Source: CAKUFA01 sp963618735
GTDB lineage: Bacteria; Bacillota; Clostridia; Christensenellales; Aristaeellaceae
DNA length: 64,000 nucleotides
Direction of reading: 5' to 3'
Assembly: GCA_963618735.1 (NCBI GenBank)
Contig: CAVEUM010000008.1
Coordinates: forward strand, 1-64,000
In this document: piece by piece, positions 16,280 to 26,031 of the stretch
How the letters are laid out: the number at the start of each line of letters is the position of its first letter
Numbering within the stretch: position 1 is the stretch's first letter
Program-made: the position numbers and the translations under genes
The notes under the pieces: generated by a model
Database searches by the model: none
Seen by the model: only the letters and a program-made list of their open reading frames with translations
What the model was told of the DNA's origin: nothing

Positions 16280-19201
16280 TTATTCCTCATCCACCACCAG
16301 AAAGTCCGTGGCGGTGGCAGGCTCGAGCACCATGGATTCGTCTTCCGATTGAATTTCAGGTTCGGTTACATCGGCGACCTCTGCCTCGGCGACCTTGGTA
16401 AGCCGCAGGGTGCGATTCACACCTTCCTGAGCGCTGCGCAGGGTCATGCTGGTTTCACTGATGTTGGAAACGCTGTAGGTCTGGGTCAGGTCATCCATGG
16501 TGGCGCCTGTGTACAGTGCGTAGGTTTCCGCGCGGAAGCAGAGCTTTTCGCCATTCAGCGAGCAGGTGCTGTCTGCCTGGAAAACGTAGGTGCGGCCGTC
16601 CGTGGTTTGCCATGTGCCAAGAATCATGTAGCAGGTGCGCTGCAGCTTCTGCGATACATCCTTGTAATCAGGAATGCGGCGGTAGTAAGCAAGCGCCTCG
16701 TAGACGTTCCCGGCAGTGTAGAGCTTGCCGGCCTGCTGATAATTGGCTTCTAAATACAGGGAGGACAGATTGCTGTAGGCTTCGGGCAGCTCAGTTAAAT
16801 CCATGTGACCAAGCAGCGCGGCGGCAACGTCATACTCCTCATTGTCCATGGCCGATTGCGCGTTGATGCTGGCTTCCTGATAGTAGGCATCAAAATACCG
16901 GGCGGCGAGGGTATCAGCGTCCTCGTATCCGCTGGCCTTGGCAAAATAGCGGGCAGCGGGCAGAATCTGTCCATTTTCTACGGCTTTTGTGCCAAGAACG
17001 TAGTTTAGCGCCCTGGCTTTGTCGGCGGCATCCTCGTAATCCCCAAGGGATGCAAACATATCTGCGGCCTCGGCAGTGTTACCTGCACTTTCGGCGATAA
17101 CGGCCAGAGCGTAATCGCAAGCCTTGACTTGCCGGGCGGCATCGGAATAGCCCGATAATGCTTCAAACATGACGCGAGCACCCGTGTAATCCCCACTGGC
17201 GTAGGTGGCAGCGGCCAGATGATACTGTGCTTCCTTCAACTTGTCGGTGCTGTCGCGGTAGCCGTCCAGGGCAGTGAAGGTTGCTTCGGCGTCCTGCCAC
17301 TGCTCATTCTGCAGTTGCTGCACGCCAAGATTGTATTTGGCATCCTGCAGCAGGTCGGCGCTGTCTTTGTAATCCCCTAAAAGGGTGTACAGCTCCACTG
17401 CGTCCTGCCACTGAGCGTCTGCCGTTTTCTGCGCCGCCAGTCCATAGCGGGCCTGAATGAGACGGTCACTGCTGTCGCGATAGGTGCTGATGCGGCTGAA
17501 ACCGTCCACAGCGGCCTGATAATTCTTGGCAGACAGCGCGGTGACCGCAGGCTGATAAACGCACTCCTGACGGAGCTCCAGCACATTGCTGTAGCTATCG
17601 GGAATGGTGGCAAGCCAGGTCGATGCGATTTGGTATTCGCGATCCTTGATATTGTTCTGGGCAATGGTCAGGGCACATTCGTTGTACTTGTCCCGGGCAT
17701 CCTCATAGTCCGCAATTTGAATGTACAGGTTTGCGGCGGACTCATAATTTTCTGCCGCATAGGCTTCTTCGGCGACCAGGTAAAGGTAGGTGTTCGCAAG
17801 ATCCCTGGCATCCTTGTAATCACCGGCATCCAGGAACTGCGCGCCTGCGGACGCGGGATCATTTGCTTCCACCAGAACCTTGCCGTAGAGGTAATGGGCT
17901 TCCTTCAGCTTTTCATCAGCGTCGGAGTAACCGGGAATACGCTCAAACTGGGCGATGGCGTCCCCGGCACCGCCGTTTTCCATCAGCGCAACGGCAGGGC
18001 GGTAGATGCATTCCTTAGCCAGCTCGGCGGAGTCTTCGTAATCTCCCAGGGCGAGGAAGGCGGCGTATGCTGTGTCGTAGTCGCCGCTTTCCAGCTGCTC
18101 CTTGGCCTTCAGATAGGTGCACTCTGTCAGACGGTCGCCGCTGTTGCGGTAATCCCCCAAGGAAGTGTACAGCTCTGCGGCGTGGTCGATATCGCCAGAC
18201 TTCATGTATAGCTCGGCATGGAGCCAATCCGCATAGGTGATTTGCTCCGCGGCATCCTCGTAGTCACCCAGGGCAACCAATTCGCTGCGGGCACTGAGAA
18301 GGGTTTCTTCGTCCGCATCTTCCGTCAGGTTGGAAACGGCCTGCAGATAACGGCAACGAACGGCGTTGTCATCCGCATCGGCATAGCCGCTCATGACGGT
18401 GAACACGTCGTAGGCGTCTTCATATTGCCCCTGTTCCATGGCGGAAACGGCGTTGCGGTAGCGGATGTAGGGCACCAGGTGGAAAACGGTGCCGTAGGCA
18501 ATGCCCGCTGTCGCGGCACAAATGACCACGATACTTACCACGCGGCGGCGCTTTTTGCGCTTGGCTTCGTACACCTTTTCACGCTGCAGCTGAAGGCGGG
18601 AAGCATCTTCACGGGCGGCCTTTGCCTGCAGGGCAAGCTGCTGCTCTCTTTGGGCGGTAAGCTTTTCGATGGACTCACGGTTGAAACGGGCAAAAACCTG
18701 ATCCCGTTCGCGATGGCAGCGCACACAGGTGCGGTCATCGGCACCATTGGGGCGGCCGCAGACGCAAATCCACAGATTATCCTGCTTTTGCGGAAAACCG
18801 ACGGCACTGTTGCCGGCCACAAAACGGAGCATTTCCAAACTGCGGCTGTTGGGCAGGTTGTTGGGCGTGTATTCGCTTAGGGCATACTTCCCTCTGCGCC
18901 ACACGCTGGCATCATCAAACCAGATTTTATCAATGATTACGTCCAGTGATACGGCGTCCCCTGCATCCTCCCTGGGTACGGCAACGGAGAACACCGTGGC
19001 AGGGCGGCCGTCCAAATCATGGGCGCGATAAACCAGCCGCTCCAGTTCTTCTTTTTCTTTGTTGAGGAAGATAACCGTCACCTCAACAGAGCTGATGATT
19101 TTTTCACCAAGGTTATACAGCTTCAGGTCGCAGGCGGGATAATCTTTCCGCGGCAGTGCGTATTGCCGCAATTCCGCCGGACAGCTGAGATCGATCTTCA
19201 T
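16280..19201 (-). CDS. Large membrane protein with tandem GDYxD(S/A) helical repeats
   Basis: A 973-residue protein. Order: N-terminal beta-rich domain (1-130); zinc ribbon with Cys 146, 148, 159 and 162; basic coiled coil (165-220); one membrane helix (221-239); then about 14-16 tandem repeats of 35-40 residues, each with a GDY(E/K)D(S/A)A-type turn, resembling TPR/Sel1-like helical hairpins. A C-terminal beta domain with WQTTDGRTYVF follows. The repeats would lie outside the cell if the basic segment is cytoplasmic. Function unknown; repeat arrays suggest protein or polymer binding. It is 18 bases downstream of the next gene, likely an operon. Start ATG at 19201 follows GGAGGGATCCTGC. Confidence 0.7.
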   Translation of the reverse strand: MKIDLSCPAELRQYALPRKDYPACDLKLYNLGEKIISSVEVTVIFLNKEKEELERLVYRAHDLDGRPATVFSVAVPREDAGDAVSLDVIIDKIWFDDASVWRRGKYALSEYTPNNLPNSRSLEMLRFVAGNSAVGFPQKQDNLWICVCGRPNGADDRTCVRCHRERDQVFARFNRESIEKLTAQREQQLALQAKAAREDASRLQLQREKVYEAKRKKRRRVVSIVVICAATAGIAYGTVFHLVPYIRYRNAVSAMEQGQYEDAYDVFTVMSGYADADDNAVRCRYLQAVSNLTEDADEETLLSARSELVALGDYEDAAEQITYADWLHAELYMKSGDIDHAAELYTSLGDYRNSGDRLTECTYLKAKEQLESGDYDTAYAAFLALGDYEDSAELAKECIYRPAVALMENGGAGDAIAQFERIPGYSDADEKLKEAHYLYGKVLVEANDPASAGAQFLDAGDYKDARDLANTYLYLVAEEAYAAENYESAANLYIQIADYEDARDKYNECALTIAQNNIKDREYQIASTWLATIPDSYSNVLELRQECVYQPAVTALSAKNYQAAVDGFSRISTYRDSSDRLIQARYGLAAQKTADAQWQDAVELYTLLGDYKDSADLLQDAKYNLGVQQLQNEQWQDAEATFTALDGYRDSTDKLKEAQYHLAAATYASGDYTGARVMFEALSGYSDAARQVKACDYALAVIAESAGNTAEAADMFASLGDYEDAADKARALNYVLGTKAVENGQILPAARYFAKASGYEDADTLAARYFDAYYQEASINAQSAMDNEEYDVAAALLGHMDLTELPEAYSNLSSLYLEANYQQAGKLYTAGNVYEALAYYRRIPDYKDVSQKLQRTCYMILGTWQTTDGRTYVFQADSTCSLNGEKLCFRAETYALYTGATMDDLTQTYSVSNISETSMTLRSAQEGVNRTLRLTKVAEAEVADVTEPEIQSEDESMVLEPATATDFLVVDEE

Positions 19202-19219
19202 GCAGGATCCCTCCGCTTA

Positions 19220-20422
19220 TCAGTCCATAAAGTAAATCGTGATTTCAGCCAGCTCCATCATTTCAAAAGAAAGGTGGAGGCACACCGTCTGGTCATTGAC
19301 CTTCAATACATACATCAGCGTGGCGGAAGCATCGGTGCCGTATTCCGCCAGGCCGTAGGGTGCCTCATCGGATGTGCCGTAGAGCATCTCGATGGCGGTG
19401 TCTTCGTCATATTCGCCGTCACTGTGGCGGAAGCGCTGAATGACGGAGGACAGACTGTCACCTACACGGACGCAGCGCGGGCCTTCCAACAGGTCGGTAT
19501 CGATGGTCATGACGTCCAGTCTGGGATTCTCCTTGTTCGCGTCATACAGGAAAGTCATGGTGCAGCTGGCGAATTCCATGGTGCGCAGGTACTCGCCTGT
19601 ATCATCCTGCATCCACGCATCCTCGCGGGCATCGCCCAATTCCTGCACTGCTTCATCAGGAGTGATCGCCAGAAAATCAATGCCGGAGAAGGTCAGATCG
19701 CTTTCGCCGAAGGCAGTCAGATCTGTACCAACGGTGCTGGAAGCTACCTCGGAATAGTAGCTCTCCGCGCTGACTTTGGAGACCTCTTCCAGGTTGGAGT
19801 GCACCTCGTCCATCGTGATACGGGTATCCATGCCATAGGCACGAATGGCTGCCACCAGACCATCCTGAATGGTGTAGATCAGTCCGGCATCGGTATAGCC
19901 GTCGCCGCCTGTGGCAGGCTGCTCGTGCACGGCGTACTGAATGGTCATGATACGCTGACCGTCCCGCTGCACCCAGGCCCAGGAGGCACTGTCCGGCAGA
20001 AGGTCGCTGACATACAGGGCAGCAAAGCTTTCTGTGCCGGATAACTGCTCGTTCTCCGTGTAGTAGGAAGACAGAACATCGCTTACGCGCATGTCAATGG
20101 TGGTGCTGTGAGGAGCAACTTCATCCGCATCGGTAATGACCAGACTGCGCACCTGTGCTTCTTCCGTCATTTCGGGACGATCCATGTACAGGGTGGCAAA
20201 GTCGTAAATAAAGGCGTAGCCATCTTCGCTGGAAGCTGCATCCTCAGTGGGATCATTCAAGGGTTCCGCGGCCATGGCGCGGGTCTTGTAGCTTTCAACC
20301 CATGTCTCCAATTCGTCCCAGCTCAGGGCAGAAGCCTCTGCGGTATCTTCGGCCAGAGAGGCAGAAAAGCAGGTGAGGAAAAGCATCGTTGCCAGCATTG
20401 CGCAGATCATCCGTTTGATCAT
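19220..20422 (-). CDS. Exported protein of unknown function
   Basis: A 400-residue protein with a clear signal peptide (cleavage after ASLA). The mature part is acidic, with few cysteines and no motif I recognise. It ends in a hydrophobic beta strand pattern. The start has AAGGAG 7 bases upstream. It precedes the GDYxD-repeat protein by 18 bases and is probably co-transcribed and functionally linked with it. No catalytic signature was identified. Confidence 0.6.
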   Translation of the reverse strand: MIKRMICAMLATMLFLTCFSASLAEDTAEASALSWDELETWVESYKTRAMAAEPLNDPTEDAASSEDGYAFIYDFATLYMDRPEMTEEAQVRSLVITDADEVAPHSTTIDMRVSDVLSSYYTENEQLSGTESFAALYVSDLLPDSASWAWVQRDGQRIMTIQYAVHEQPATGGDGYTDAGLIYTIQDGLVAAIRAYGMDTRITMDEVHSNLEEVSKVSAESYYSEVASSTVGTDLTAFGESDLTFSGIDFLAITPDEAVQELGDAREDAWMQDDTGEYLRTMEFASCTMTFLYDANKENPRLDVMTIDTDLLEGPRCVRVGDSLSSVIQRFRHSDGEYDEDTAIEMLYGTSDEAPYGLAEYGTDASATLMYVLKVNDQTVCLHLSFEMMELAEITIYFMD

Positions 20423-20517
20423 GGTGTACTCCTTACATGCCGCCGGCGGGGGGCGGCGAACCTGTCATTCTTTTGGGGAGAGGTAAAGCGTGCTCCATCC
20501 CCACTCTATTGTATCGC

Positions 20518-20550
20518 AAAAAGTCCGGCTTGTACAGTCACAAGCCGGAC
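20518..20550 (-). terminator. Intrinsic terminator of the EEP-family gene
   Basis: GTCCGGCTTGT and ACAAGCCGGAC form a perfect 11-bp stem, followed on the minus strand by TTTTT. Confidence 0.9.
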
Positions 20551-20579
20551 AGCAGTTGTAAATTGTGCGGGGAGTTTCG

Positions 20580-21641
20580 TTACTCCGCCAGCGTCACCTG
20601 CATCACTACTGGATTGTGATCCGATGCAGTAAAGTCAAGATCCACCGTGTGAACGTCCTCTACCTGCACATTGGCCGAAACAAGGAAGCCGTCAATGATG
20701 TAGAAGGCGTGATTCTCACGGTCGCCGGTATAAGCTTGATCCAGCGAGCGGCAGGTGGGCAGGGACGGATCCACCGCCAGAGAAATTCCCTCAGGCATGC
20801 TGTCTTCATCCAGATTGGCAGGGGTCCATTTGCCGTCCCAGCTTCCGCCGACGGTGGCTGCATTGCTGAAGGTCTGGTTGAAATCACCGCCGGCAATGAC
20901 GTAATTCCCCTTGTCGTATTCGCTCTTCAGGAAGCTGTAGAGCTGCTGGGTCTGGGCTGTTTTGCCCTCGCCGCTGTCATAGGCTTCCAGATGCAGGTTG
21001 ACCACGACCAGCTCCTTGTCGGAGTTTTCTACAGGGAAACGCTCTACCAGCAGGCAGCGCTTCAGGTTGGCAACGCGAATCGGCCAGGAGAAGGGGCAGG
21101 GAAGACTTTCCCGCGTGGCCTCCGTGGGCTGATAGGCGGACAGGGTCAGGATGCCGCTCTGCACCTTGCCGATGGGCGGGATGGGATAGGGGACGAAGCT
21201 GCACTGATAGTTAACGGCGAAGGCGGAGGTCATCGAGGTGGCAGACTGGTAGTAGGCCGCCTGATTGATGTATCCCGTTCGGGCAGAATCCTCATCCACT
21301 TCCTGCAGCAGCACGATTTGGGCATTTTCTGCCTGAATGGCTTCGAGAATGGCAGCCATGTTGCTCTGCACTTTGTCCGTGCCGCCCTCGGGATTGACTT
21401 TGCTGCCGCCATCCATGAAGAAATCCTGCGTGCTGTCCAGCCCTGCATAACCCGTGTTAAAGGTCATGACACGGATGCTGTCGCCTGCATGGAGTGAATC
21501 ATTCCGAGCGGTGACAACCGATGCACTTTGGGAGGCGGCGGGCTTAAATTCTGTGAGGGTCAGATAACCGATCAGACAAAGTGCGAGAACCACAACGATC
21601 AGCAGCACGCGGCCGATCCACTTGAAGACTTTTTTCAACAC
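20580..21641 (-). CDS. Endonuclease/exonuclease/phosphatase-family protein, membrane-anchored
   Basis: A 353-residue protein with an N-terminal membrane anchor (about 8-30) and an extracytoplasmic EEP domain. Motifs: MTFNTGY (first metal Asn), LLQEVDED (catalytic Glu), VVNLHLEAYD, GGDFNQT (Asp/Asn pair) and DHNPVVMQV (catalytic Asp-His). The fold hydrolyses phosphodiesters or phosphomonoesters; an external location suggests extracellular DNA, phospholipid or inositol-phosphate substrates. Start is GTG at 21641, with GGAGG six bases upstream and a TTG codon immediately after. Confidence 0.85.
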   Translation of the reverse strand: MLKKVFKWIGRVLLIVVVLALCLIGYLTLTEFKPAASQSASVVTARNDSLHAGDSIRVMTFNTGYAGLDSTQDFFMDGGSKVNPEGGTDKVQSNMAAILEAIQAENAQIVLLQEVDEDSARTGYINQAAYYQSATSMTSAFAVNYQCSFVPYPIPPIGKVQSGILTLSAYQPTEATRESLPCPFSWPIRVANLKRCLLVERFPVENSDKELVVVNLHLEAYDSGEGKTAQTQQLYSFLKSEYDKGNYVIAGGDFNQTFSNAATVGGSWDGKWTPANLDEDSMPEGISLAVDPSLPTCRSLDQAYTGDRENHAFYIIDGFLVSANVQVEDVHTVDLDFTASDHNPVVMQVTLAE

Positions 21642-21795
21642 GATGTTCCTCCTTTTTGCATGAAAGCTCTGAACTTATCTTAGCACAGAAACGACTTGGG
21701 CGCAATGTCGCTTTTTGTGCGACCTTTTGGCAGATGGAAAGGGCTATACTGATCTCGTCAACCGGGAAAACAACGGACAATGGAGGAATCAGCGT

Positions 21796-22449
21796 ATGAA
21801 AAAGGGTTTGACGGAATTGGTTTTCATTCTGGATCGCAGCGGTTCCATGCATGGGCTGGAAAAGGACACGATCGGCGGCTTCAATGCCATGCTGGAGAAG
21901 CAGAAGCAGGAGGAAGGCGAAGCGCTGGTGTCTACCGTGCTTTTTGACAGTGAAGCAAACGTCATTCATGACCGCATGAAGATTCAGTCCGTGCCGCTGA
22001 TGACGGAAAAGGATTACGTACCCGGCGGATGTACGGCACTTGTGGATGCCATCGGCGGAGCGATCCATCACATTGGCAATATTCACAAGTACGCCCGTGA
22101 AGAGGACGTGCCGGAGCACACCATTTTTGTGATTACCACGGACGGCATGGAGAATGCCAGTCAGCACTATTCCGCAGATCATGTTCGGAAGATGATTCTG
22201 CGGCAGAAGGAGAAGTACAACTGGGAATTCCTTTTCCTCGGCGCCAATATGGATGCGGTGGAAACTGCCCGCCGCTATGGCATTGATGAAGATCGGGCGA
22301 CGAACTACTGCTCGGACAGTGAAGGCACCGAATTGGAATACAATGTTGTGAGCAGGACCATCACCCGTATGCGCGGCGCAACTGGCCGCGTTGGCCGCGA
22401 ATGGAAGGAAGAGCTGGAAGAAGACCACCGCAAGCGCGGCAGCTATTGA
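21796..22449 (+). CDS. VWA-domain protein
   Basis: A 217-residue cytoplasmic von Willebrand A domain. The MIDAS motif DRSGSMHG is near residue 14 and the later TTDGMENAS provides the second metal-site Asp. It matches a common family of stand-alone VWA proteins often found near tellurium-resistance or phage-associated genes, but no such genes flank it. The C-terminus is strongly charged (WKEELEEDHRKRG). The ATG at 21796 follows GGAGG at nine bases. It is divergent from the EEP-family gene. Confidence 0.85.
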   Translation: MKKGLTELVFILDRSGSMHGLEKDTIGGFNAMLEKQKQEEGEALVSTVLFDSEANVIHDRMKIQSVPLMTEKDYVPGGCTALVDAIGGAIHHIGNIHKYAREEDVPEHTIFVITTDGMENASQHYSADHVRKMILRQKEKYNWEFLFLGANMDAVETARRYGIDEDRATNYCSDSEGTELEYNVVSRTITRMRGATGRVGREWKEELEEDHRKRGSY

Positions 22450-22467
22450 GAAAACAGCTATCCGCAG

Positions 22468-22503
22468 AAAAAAGAGGCGATCCGTATAAGGGTCGCCTCT
22501 TTG
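22468..22503. terminator. Bidirectional terminator
   Basis: AGAGGCGA and TCGCCTCT form the stem, with A-run before and T-run after. It separates the converging VWA gene and ABC transporter genes. Confidence 0.85.
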
Positions 22504-22506
22504 CTG

Positions 22507-24300
22507 TTACGCCGTGTAATCGAACTGCGCCTGATACATGGAGGCGTAGTAACCATTTTTTCTGAGCAATTCTTCATGGGTGCCGCTTTCCACCAACCGG
22601 CCTTTGTCCATCACCAGAATGCAATCTGCGCCTGTGATGGTGGAAAGGCGATGGGCAATCACAAAGCAGGTGCGTCCCTCCATCAGCTTAAGCATGGCAT
22701 CCTGAATGAGCTTCTCGGTGCGGGTATCCACGTTGGAGGTGGCCTCGTCCAGAATCAGCATGGAGGAATCCATCAGCATGGCGCGTGCAATGGTGATGAG
22801 CTGCTTCTGTCCCTTGGAAATGCTTGTGCCAGAGGCAGTGACAGGGGTCGTGTAGCCATAGGGCATGGCGGAAATCATGTCGTCAATATGGGCGGCCTTC
22901 GCGGCGGCGATGACTTCCTCGGGGGCGGCATCGGGACGTCCATATGCGATGTTATCGTAGATGGAGCCGTCAAACAGCCAGGTGTCCTGCAGCACCATGG
23001 TAAACTGGGAACGAAGACTGTCCCGTTTCAGGGCGCGGATGTCTTTTCCATCCAGTAAAATTGCGCCGGAAGAAACATCATAGAAGCGCATCAGCAGATT
23101 GATGAGGGTGGTCTTGCCGCATCCCGTTTCACCCACAATGGCAATGACGGAGCCGGGCTTAGCCTCGAAGTCCACATGATGGAGCACTTCCTTGCCTTCC
23201 ACATAGCCGAAGGATACATCCTGCACCTGCACGCGGCCTTTGCAGGGGGAAGCGTCCAGCGCATCCGCAGCATCAGGCGTCTCAGGGGGAAGGTCACAGA
23301 GGGTCAGCACCCGCTCGGCGGCGGCCAGGGCGGACTGAATTTCACTGAGGATGTTAGCAAATTCGTTGATGGGGCCGGAAAATTTGCGGCTGTACAGCAC
23401 GAAGGAACCAATGCTTCCCAGAGAAATACTCCCTGCCATGTACATGAGGGAACCGAAAATGCTCACCAGCGCCAGGGACACGTTGTTAATCAGGTTGACC
23501 GTCGGGCCTGTGACGCTGGCGGTGTAGTCGGCTTTCCAGTTGGCCTCCACTGCGTTATTGTTCTTTTCGGCAAAGCGTTGCTGAAATTCTTCCTCCTGAT
23601 GGTAGGCACGCACGGTCTTCAGACCTGCAATGGTCTCTTCCACAAATCCGTTCAATTCACCAAGCCTCCGCGAGCGGTTGCGGAAAAGCGGCCGCACCGT
23701 TTTGGCACGGATGCGTGTGAAGCAGATGGAGATGGGAATGGTGAAAACAAAGATCAGCAATAGCTTTGGCGAAATGGAAACCATCATGGAGAAGGAACCA
23801 ACCACCGTGATGATGCTGGAGAGCATCTGTACCAGGTCGGTGGAGAGGGAACTGCCCACCGTGTCCACATCGTAGGACAGAACGGAAATGACGTCGCCTG
23901 TCTGATGCGTATCAAAGAAGCTCACCGGAAGCACGGTCAACTGGTGAAAAAGATCTGTGCGCATCTGCTTGGTCATTTTGCGGGAAATGGAGATCATCAG
24001 ATAGGAGAGCCCAAGGCTCATCAAGGAAGACAGAAGGGCGATGATCAGCATGCAGCATACATAGTAGGCAACCTGGGGAATGTTCACATCATTTGGTTTG
24101 ATGGCATCAATGGCATAGCCGGACAGCTTGGGGCTGAGAAGCGCCAGAACGTTGCCTGTAACGGAAACGATGACCGCCAGTGCAATCAGCAGGCGATACT
24201 TGCTTAAGTAGCGCCACAGACGGCGCAGCACATGGATGGAGCGTCCCTTGGGCTTGTCAAAAGACATGTTGCCTGCAGGGCCGCCAGCACGATTAGCCAT
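22507..24300 (-). CDS. ABC exporter half-transporter, canonical Walker B subunit
   Basis: A 597-residue type IV ABC exporter half: six-helix membrane domain (about 35-330), then an ATPase domain with Walker A GETGCGKTT, degenerate signature ISKGQKQ in place of LSGGQ, and Walker B MLILDEATSNVD with catalytic Glu. The partner encoded upstream has the opposite combination, as in heterodimeric multidrug exporters such as BmrCD or TM287/288. The stop and start of the two genes are adjacent, indicating coupled translation. Controlled with the MarR gene. Substrate unknown; drugs, lipids or peptides are all possible. Confidence 0.92.
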   Translation of the reverse strand: MANRAGGPAGNMSFDKPKGRSIHVLRRLWRYLSKYRLLIALAVIVSVTGNVLALLSPKLSGYAIDAIKPNDVNIPQVAYYVCCMLIIALLSSLMSLGLSYLMISISRKMTKQMRTDLFHQLTVLPVSFFDTHQTGDVISVLSYDVDTVGSSLSTDLVQMLSSIITVVGSFSMMVSISPKLLLIFVFTIPISICFTRIRAKTVRPLFRNRSRRLGELNGFVEETIAGLKTVRAYHQEEEFQQRFAEKNNNAVEANWKADYTASVTGPTVNLINNVSLALVSIFGSLMYMAGSISLGSIGSFVLYSRKFSGPINEFANILSEIQSALAAAERVLTLCDLPPETPDAADALDASPCKGRVQVQDVSFGYVEGKEVLHHVDFEAKPGSVIAIVGETGCGKTTLINLLMRFYDVSSGAILLDGKDIRALKRDSLRSQFTMVLQDTWLFDGSIYDNIAYGRPDAAPEEVIAAAKAAHIDDMISAMPYGYTTPVTASGTSISKGQKQLITIARAMLMDSSMLILDEATSNVDTRTEKLIQDAMLKLMEGRTCFVIAHRLSTITGADCILVMDKGRLVESGTHEELLRKNGYYASMYQAQFDYTA

Positions 24301-26031
24301 TTACAGCGCCTCCTTTCCCGGTGCCGCGGGCGCATCGCCCAGCTGGAGCTTGCACAGGTCACGATACAGGGGACAAGATTGACGAAGCTCCTCATGGGTG
24401 CCGTAGCCAACCATGCGGCCGCTGTCCATCACCAGAATGTGATCCGCCGCCATGACGGCGGAAACACGCTGCGCCACCAGAATGGTAGTCGTGCCGCGAT
24501 ATTCCTCGCGGAGGGAACGGCGGAGAGCAAGGTCGGTTTTGAAGTCCAGGGCACTGGAGCAGTCATCCAGCAGAAGCAGGCGGGGATTGCCGGCCAGGGC
24601 GCGGGAAATCAGCACGCGCTGTTGCTGACCTCCGGACAGATTCCGTCCGCGAACGTGGAGGGCGAAGTCCAGCTTCTCGTCATTTTCGCGGATGAATTTG
24701 GCCTGCGCGCGGTCGGCAGCGGTGAGAAGAGCGTCATCGTCAATTTCTCGGCCGAAGCGAATGTTTTCCCGCAGGGTGTCCGCCATGAGAAAGTCATTCT
24801 GGAACACGATGCCTACATCTTTATGAAGATCTTCTGACGTTATGGAGGCAATGTTTCGGCCGCCGAGGCGAATTTCACCCTGGTCGGGGTCATATTGCCG
24901 CAGAAGAAGGGAGAGCAGGGTGCTCTTGCCTGCACCTGTGGGGCCGATGATGCCCAGGGTTTCACCTTCCTTCAGGGCAAAGGAGATGTCTTCCACATTC
25001 GCACGGCTCTTGTTGTAGGAGAAGGTCACGTGGTCGAATACCAGGGAAGCGTCTTCCTCCACGGGCACGGATTCTTTGATTTTCAGGTCAGGCTCCATGG
25101 ACATGATTTCCTTGATACGATTGGCGCTGGCCTGACCTTTAGAGTACATCATGAACAGGCGCGACACGGCCAACAGGGCGTTGAGGATAATGGTGAAGTA
25201 GCTCATGAAGGCAATGATTTTGCCGGGCTGGGAAAGTCCCATGGAGACCCGCATGGCGCCGACCAGAATCACCGCGGCAAGGCCGAAGTTTAGCAGCAGA
25301 CTCACCAGCGGGCTCACCGTGGCCATAACCCTGGAAGCACGGCACTGACTTTCTGCCAGGGATTCATTCACTTCGTCAAAACGATCTCGCTCCCAAAGTG
25401 TGCGGGACAGGGCACGAACCACACGGGCACCGGCCATGTTTTCCTGAATTTTGCGCACCATGCCGTCCTCACATTGCTGAACCTGCGTGTAAAGGGGGAG
25501 GCTGCGCTTGGAAGCAACGACCACCACCAACAATAGCAGCGGCAGTGTGCCGGCCATAACAAGCGTCAGCACAGGTTCCAGACAGGCAGCTACACTCATT
25601 CCGCCGATGAGCAGGATAGGAGCCCGAACGCCGAGACGCTGCATGCGGTCTACCATCTGGTGCACATTGTAGGTGTCACTTGTCAGACGGGACACCATGG
25701 AGGAATCGGTGATCATGTCCCGCTGGCGGGCGGAAAGACTTTCGACTTTGTCAAACAAATCACGGCGGAGCTTTCGCGTAAATTCGCGGCTGATGCCTGT
25801 GGAAAGCCGATTGGCGGTGCAGTTGCCCAGCCAGGCCAGCGCTGCACAGACCAGCATGGCAATGCCCATCATCCACGCACTGTGCATGTCGCCGGCGGGG
25901 GCGTACTCATCCAGAATGATGGATAGCATGCTGGGGAGAAACAGCTCAATCACCGTGCCGCCGATTTTGACGATCATCTGCCAAAACAAACGGCCATAGT
26001 AGGGCCTTAAGTAGGTTCGGATGAGGTGCAT
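24301..26031 (-). CDS. ABC exporter half-transporter, degenerate Walker B subunit
   Basis: A 576-residue ABC exporter half with six membrane helices (about 12-300). ATPase domain: Walker A GPTGAGKST, canonical signature LSGGQQQRV, and Walker B LLLLDDCSSALD where Asp replaces the catalytic Glu. That substitution marks the non-hydrolysing site of heterodimeric exporters. It overlaps the MarR gene by 25 bases and abuts the partner gene. Probably expressed when the MarR ligand is present. Confidence 0.92.
   Translation of the reverse strand: MHLIRTYLRPYYGRLFWQMIVKIGGTVIELFLPSMLSIILDEYAPAGDMHSAWMMGIAMLVCAALAWLGNCTANRLSTGISREFTRKLRRDLFDKVESLSARQRDMITDSSMVSRLTSDTYNVHQMVDRMQRLGVRAPILLIGGMSVAACLEPVLTLVMAGTLPLLLLVVVVASKRSLPLYTQVQQCEDGMVRKIQENMAGARVVRALSRTLWERDRFDEVNESLAESQCRASRVMATVSPLVSLLLNFGLAAVILVGAMRVSMGLSQPGKIIAFMSYFTIILNALLAVSRLFMMYSKGQASANRIKEIMSMEPDLKIKESVPVEEDASLVFDHVTFSYNKSRANVEDISFALKEGETLGIIGPTGAGKSTLLSLLLRQYDPDQGEIRLGGRNIASITSEDLHKDVGIVFQNDFLMADTLRENIRFGREIDDDALLTAADRAQAKFIRENDEKLDFALHVRGRNLSGGQQQRVLISRALAGNPRLLLLDDCSSALDFKTDLALRRSLREEYRGTTTILVAQRVSAVMAADHILVMDSGRMVGYGTHEELRQSCPLYRDLCKLQLGDAPAAPGKEAL

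Noticed and set aside
21722..21750. Plus-strand promoter for the VWA gene
   Set aside because: A TATACT box is present at 21745-21750, but no acceptable -35 or extended -10 accompanies it, so it was not listed as a feature.
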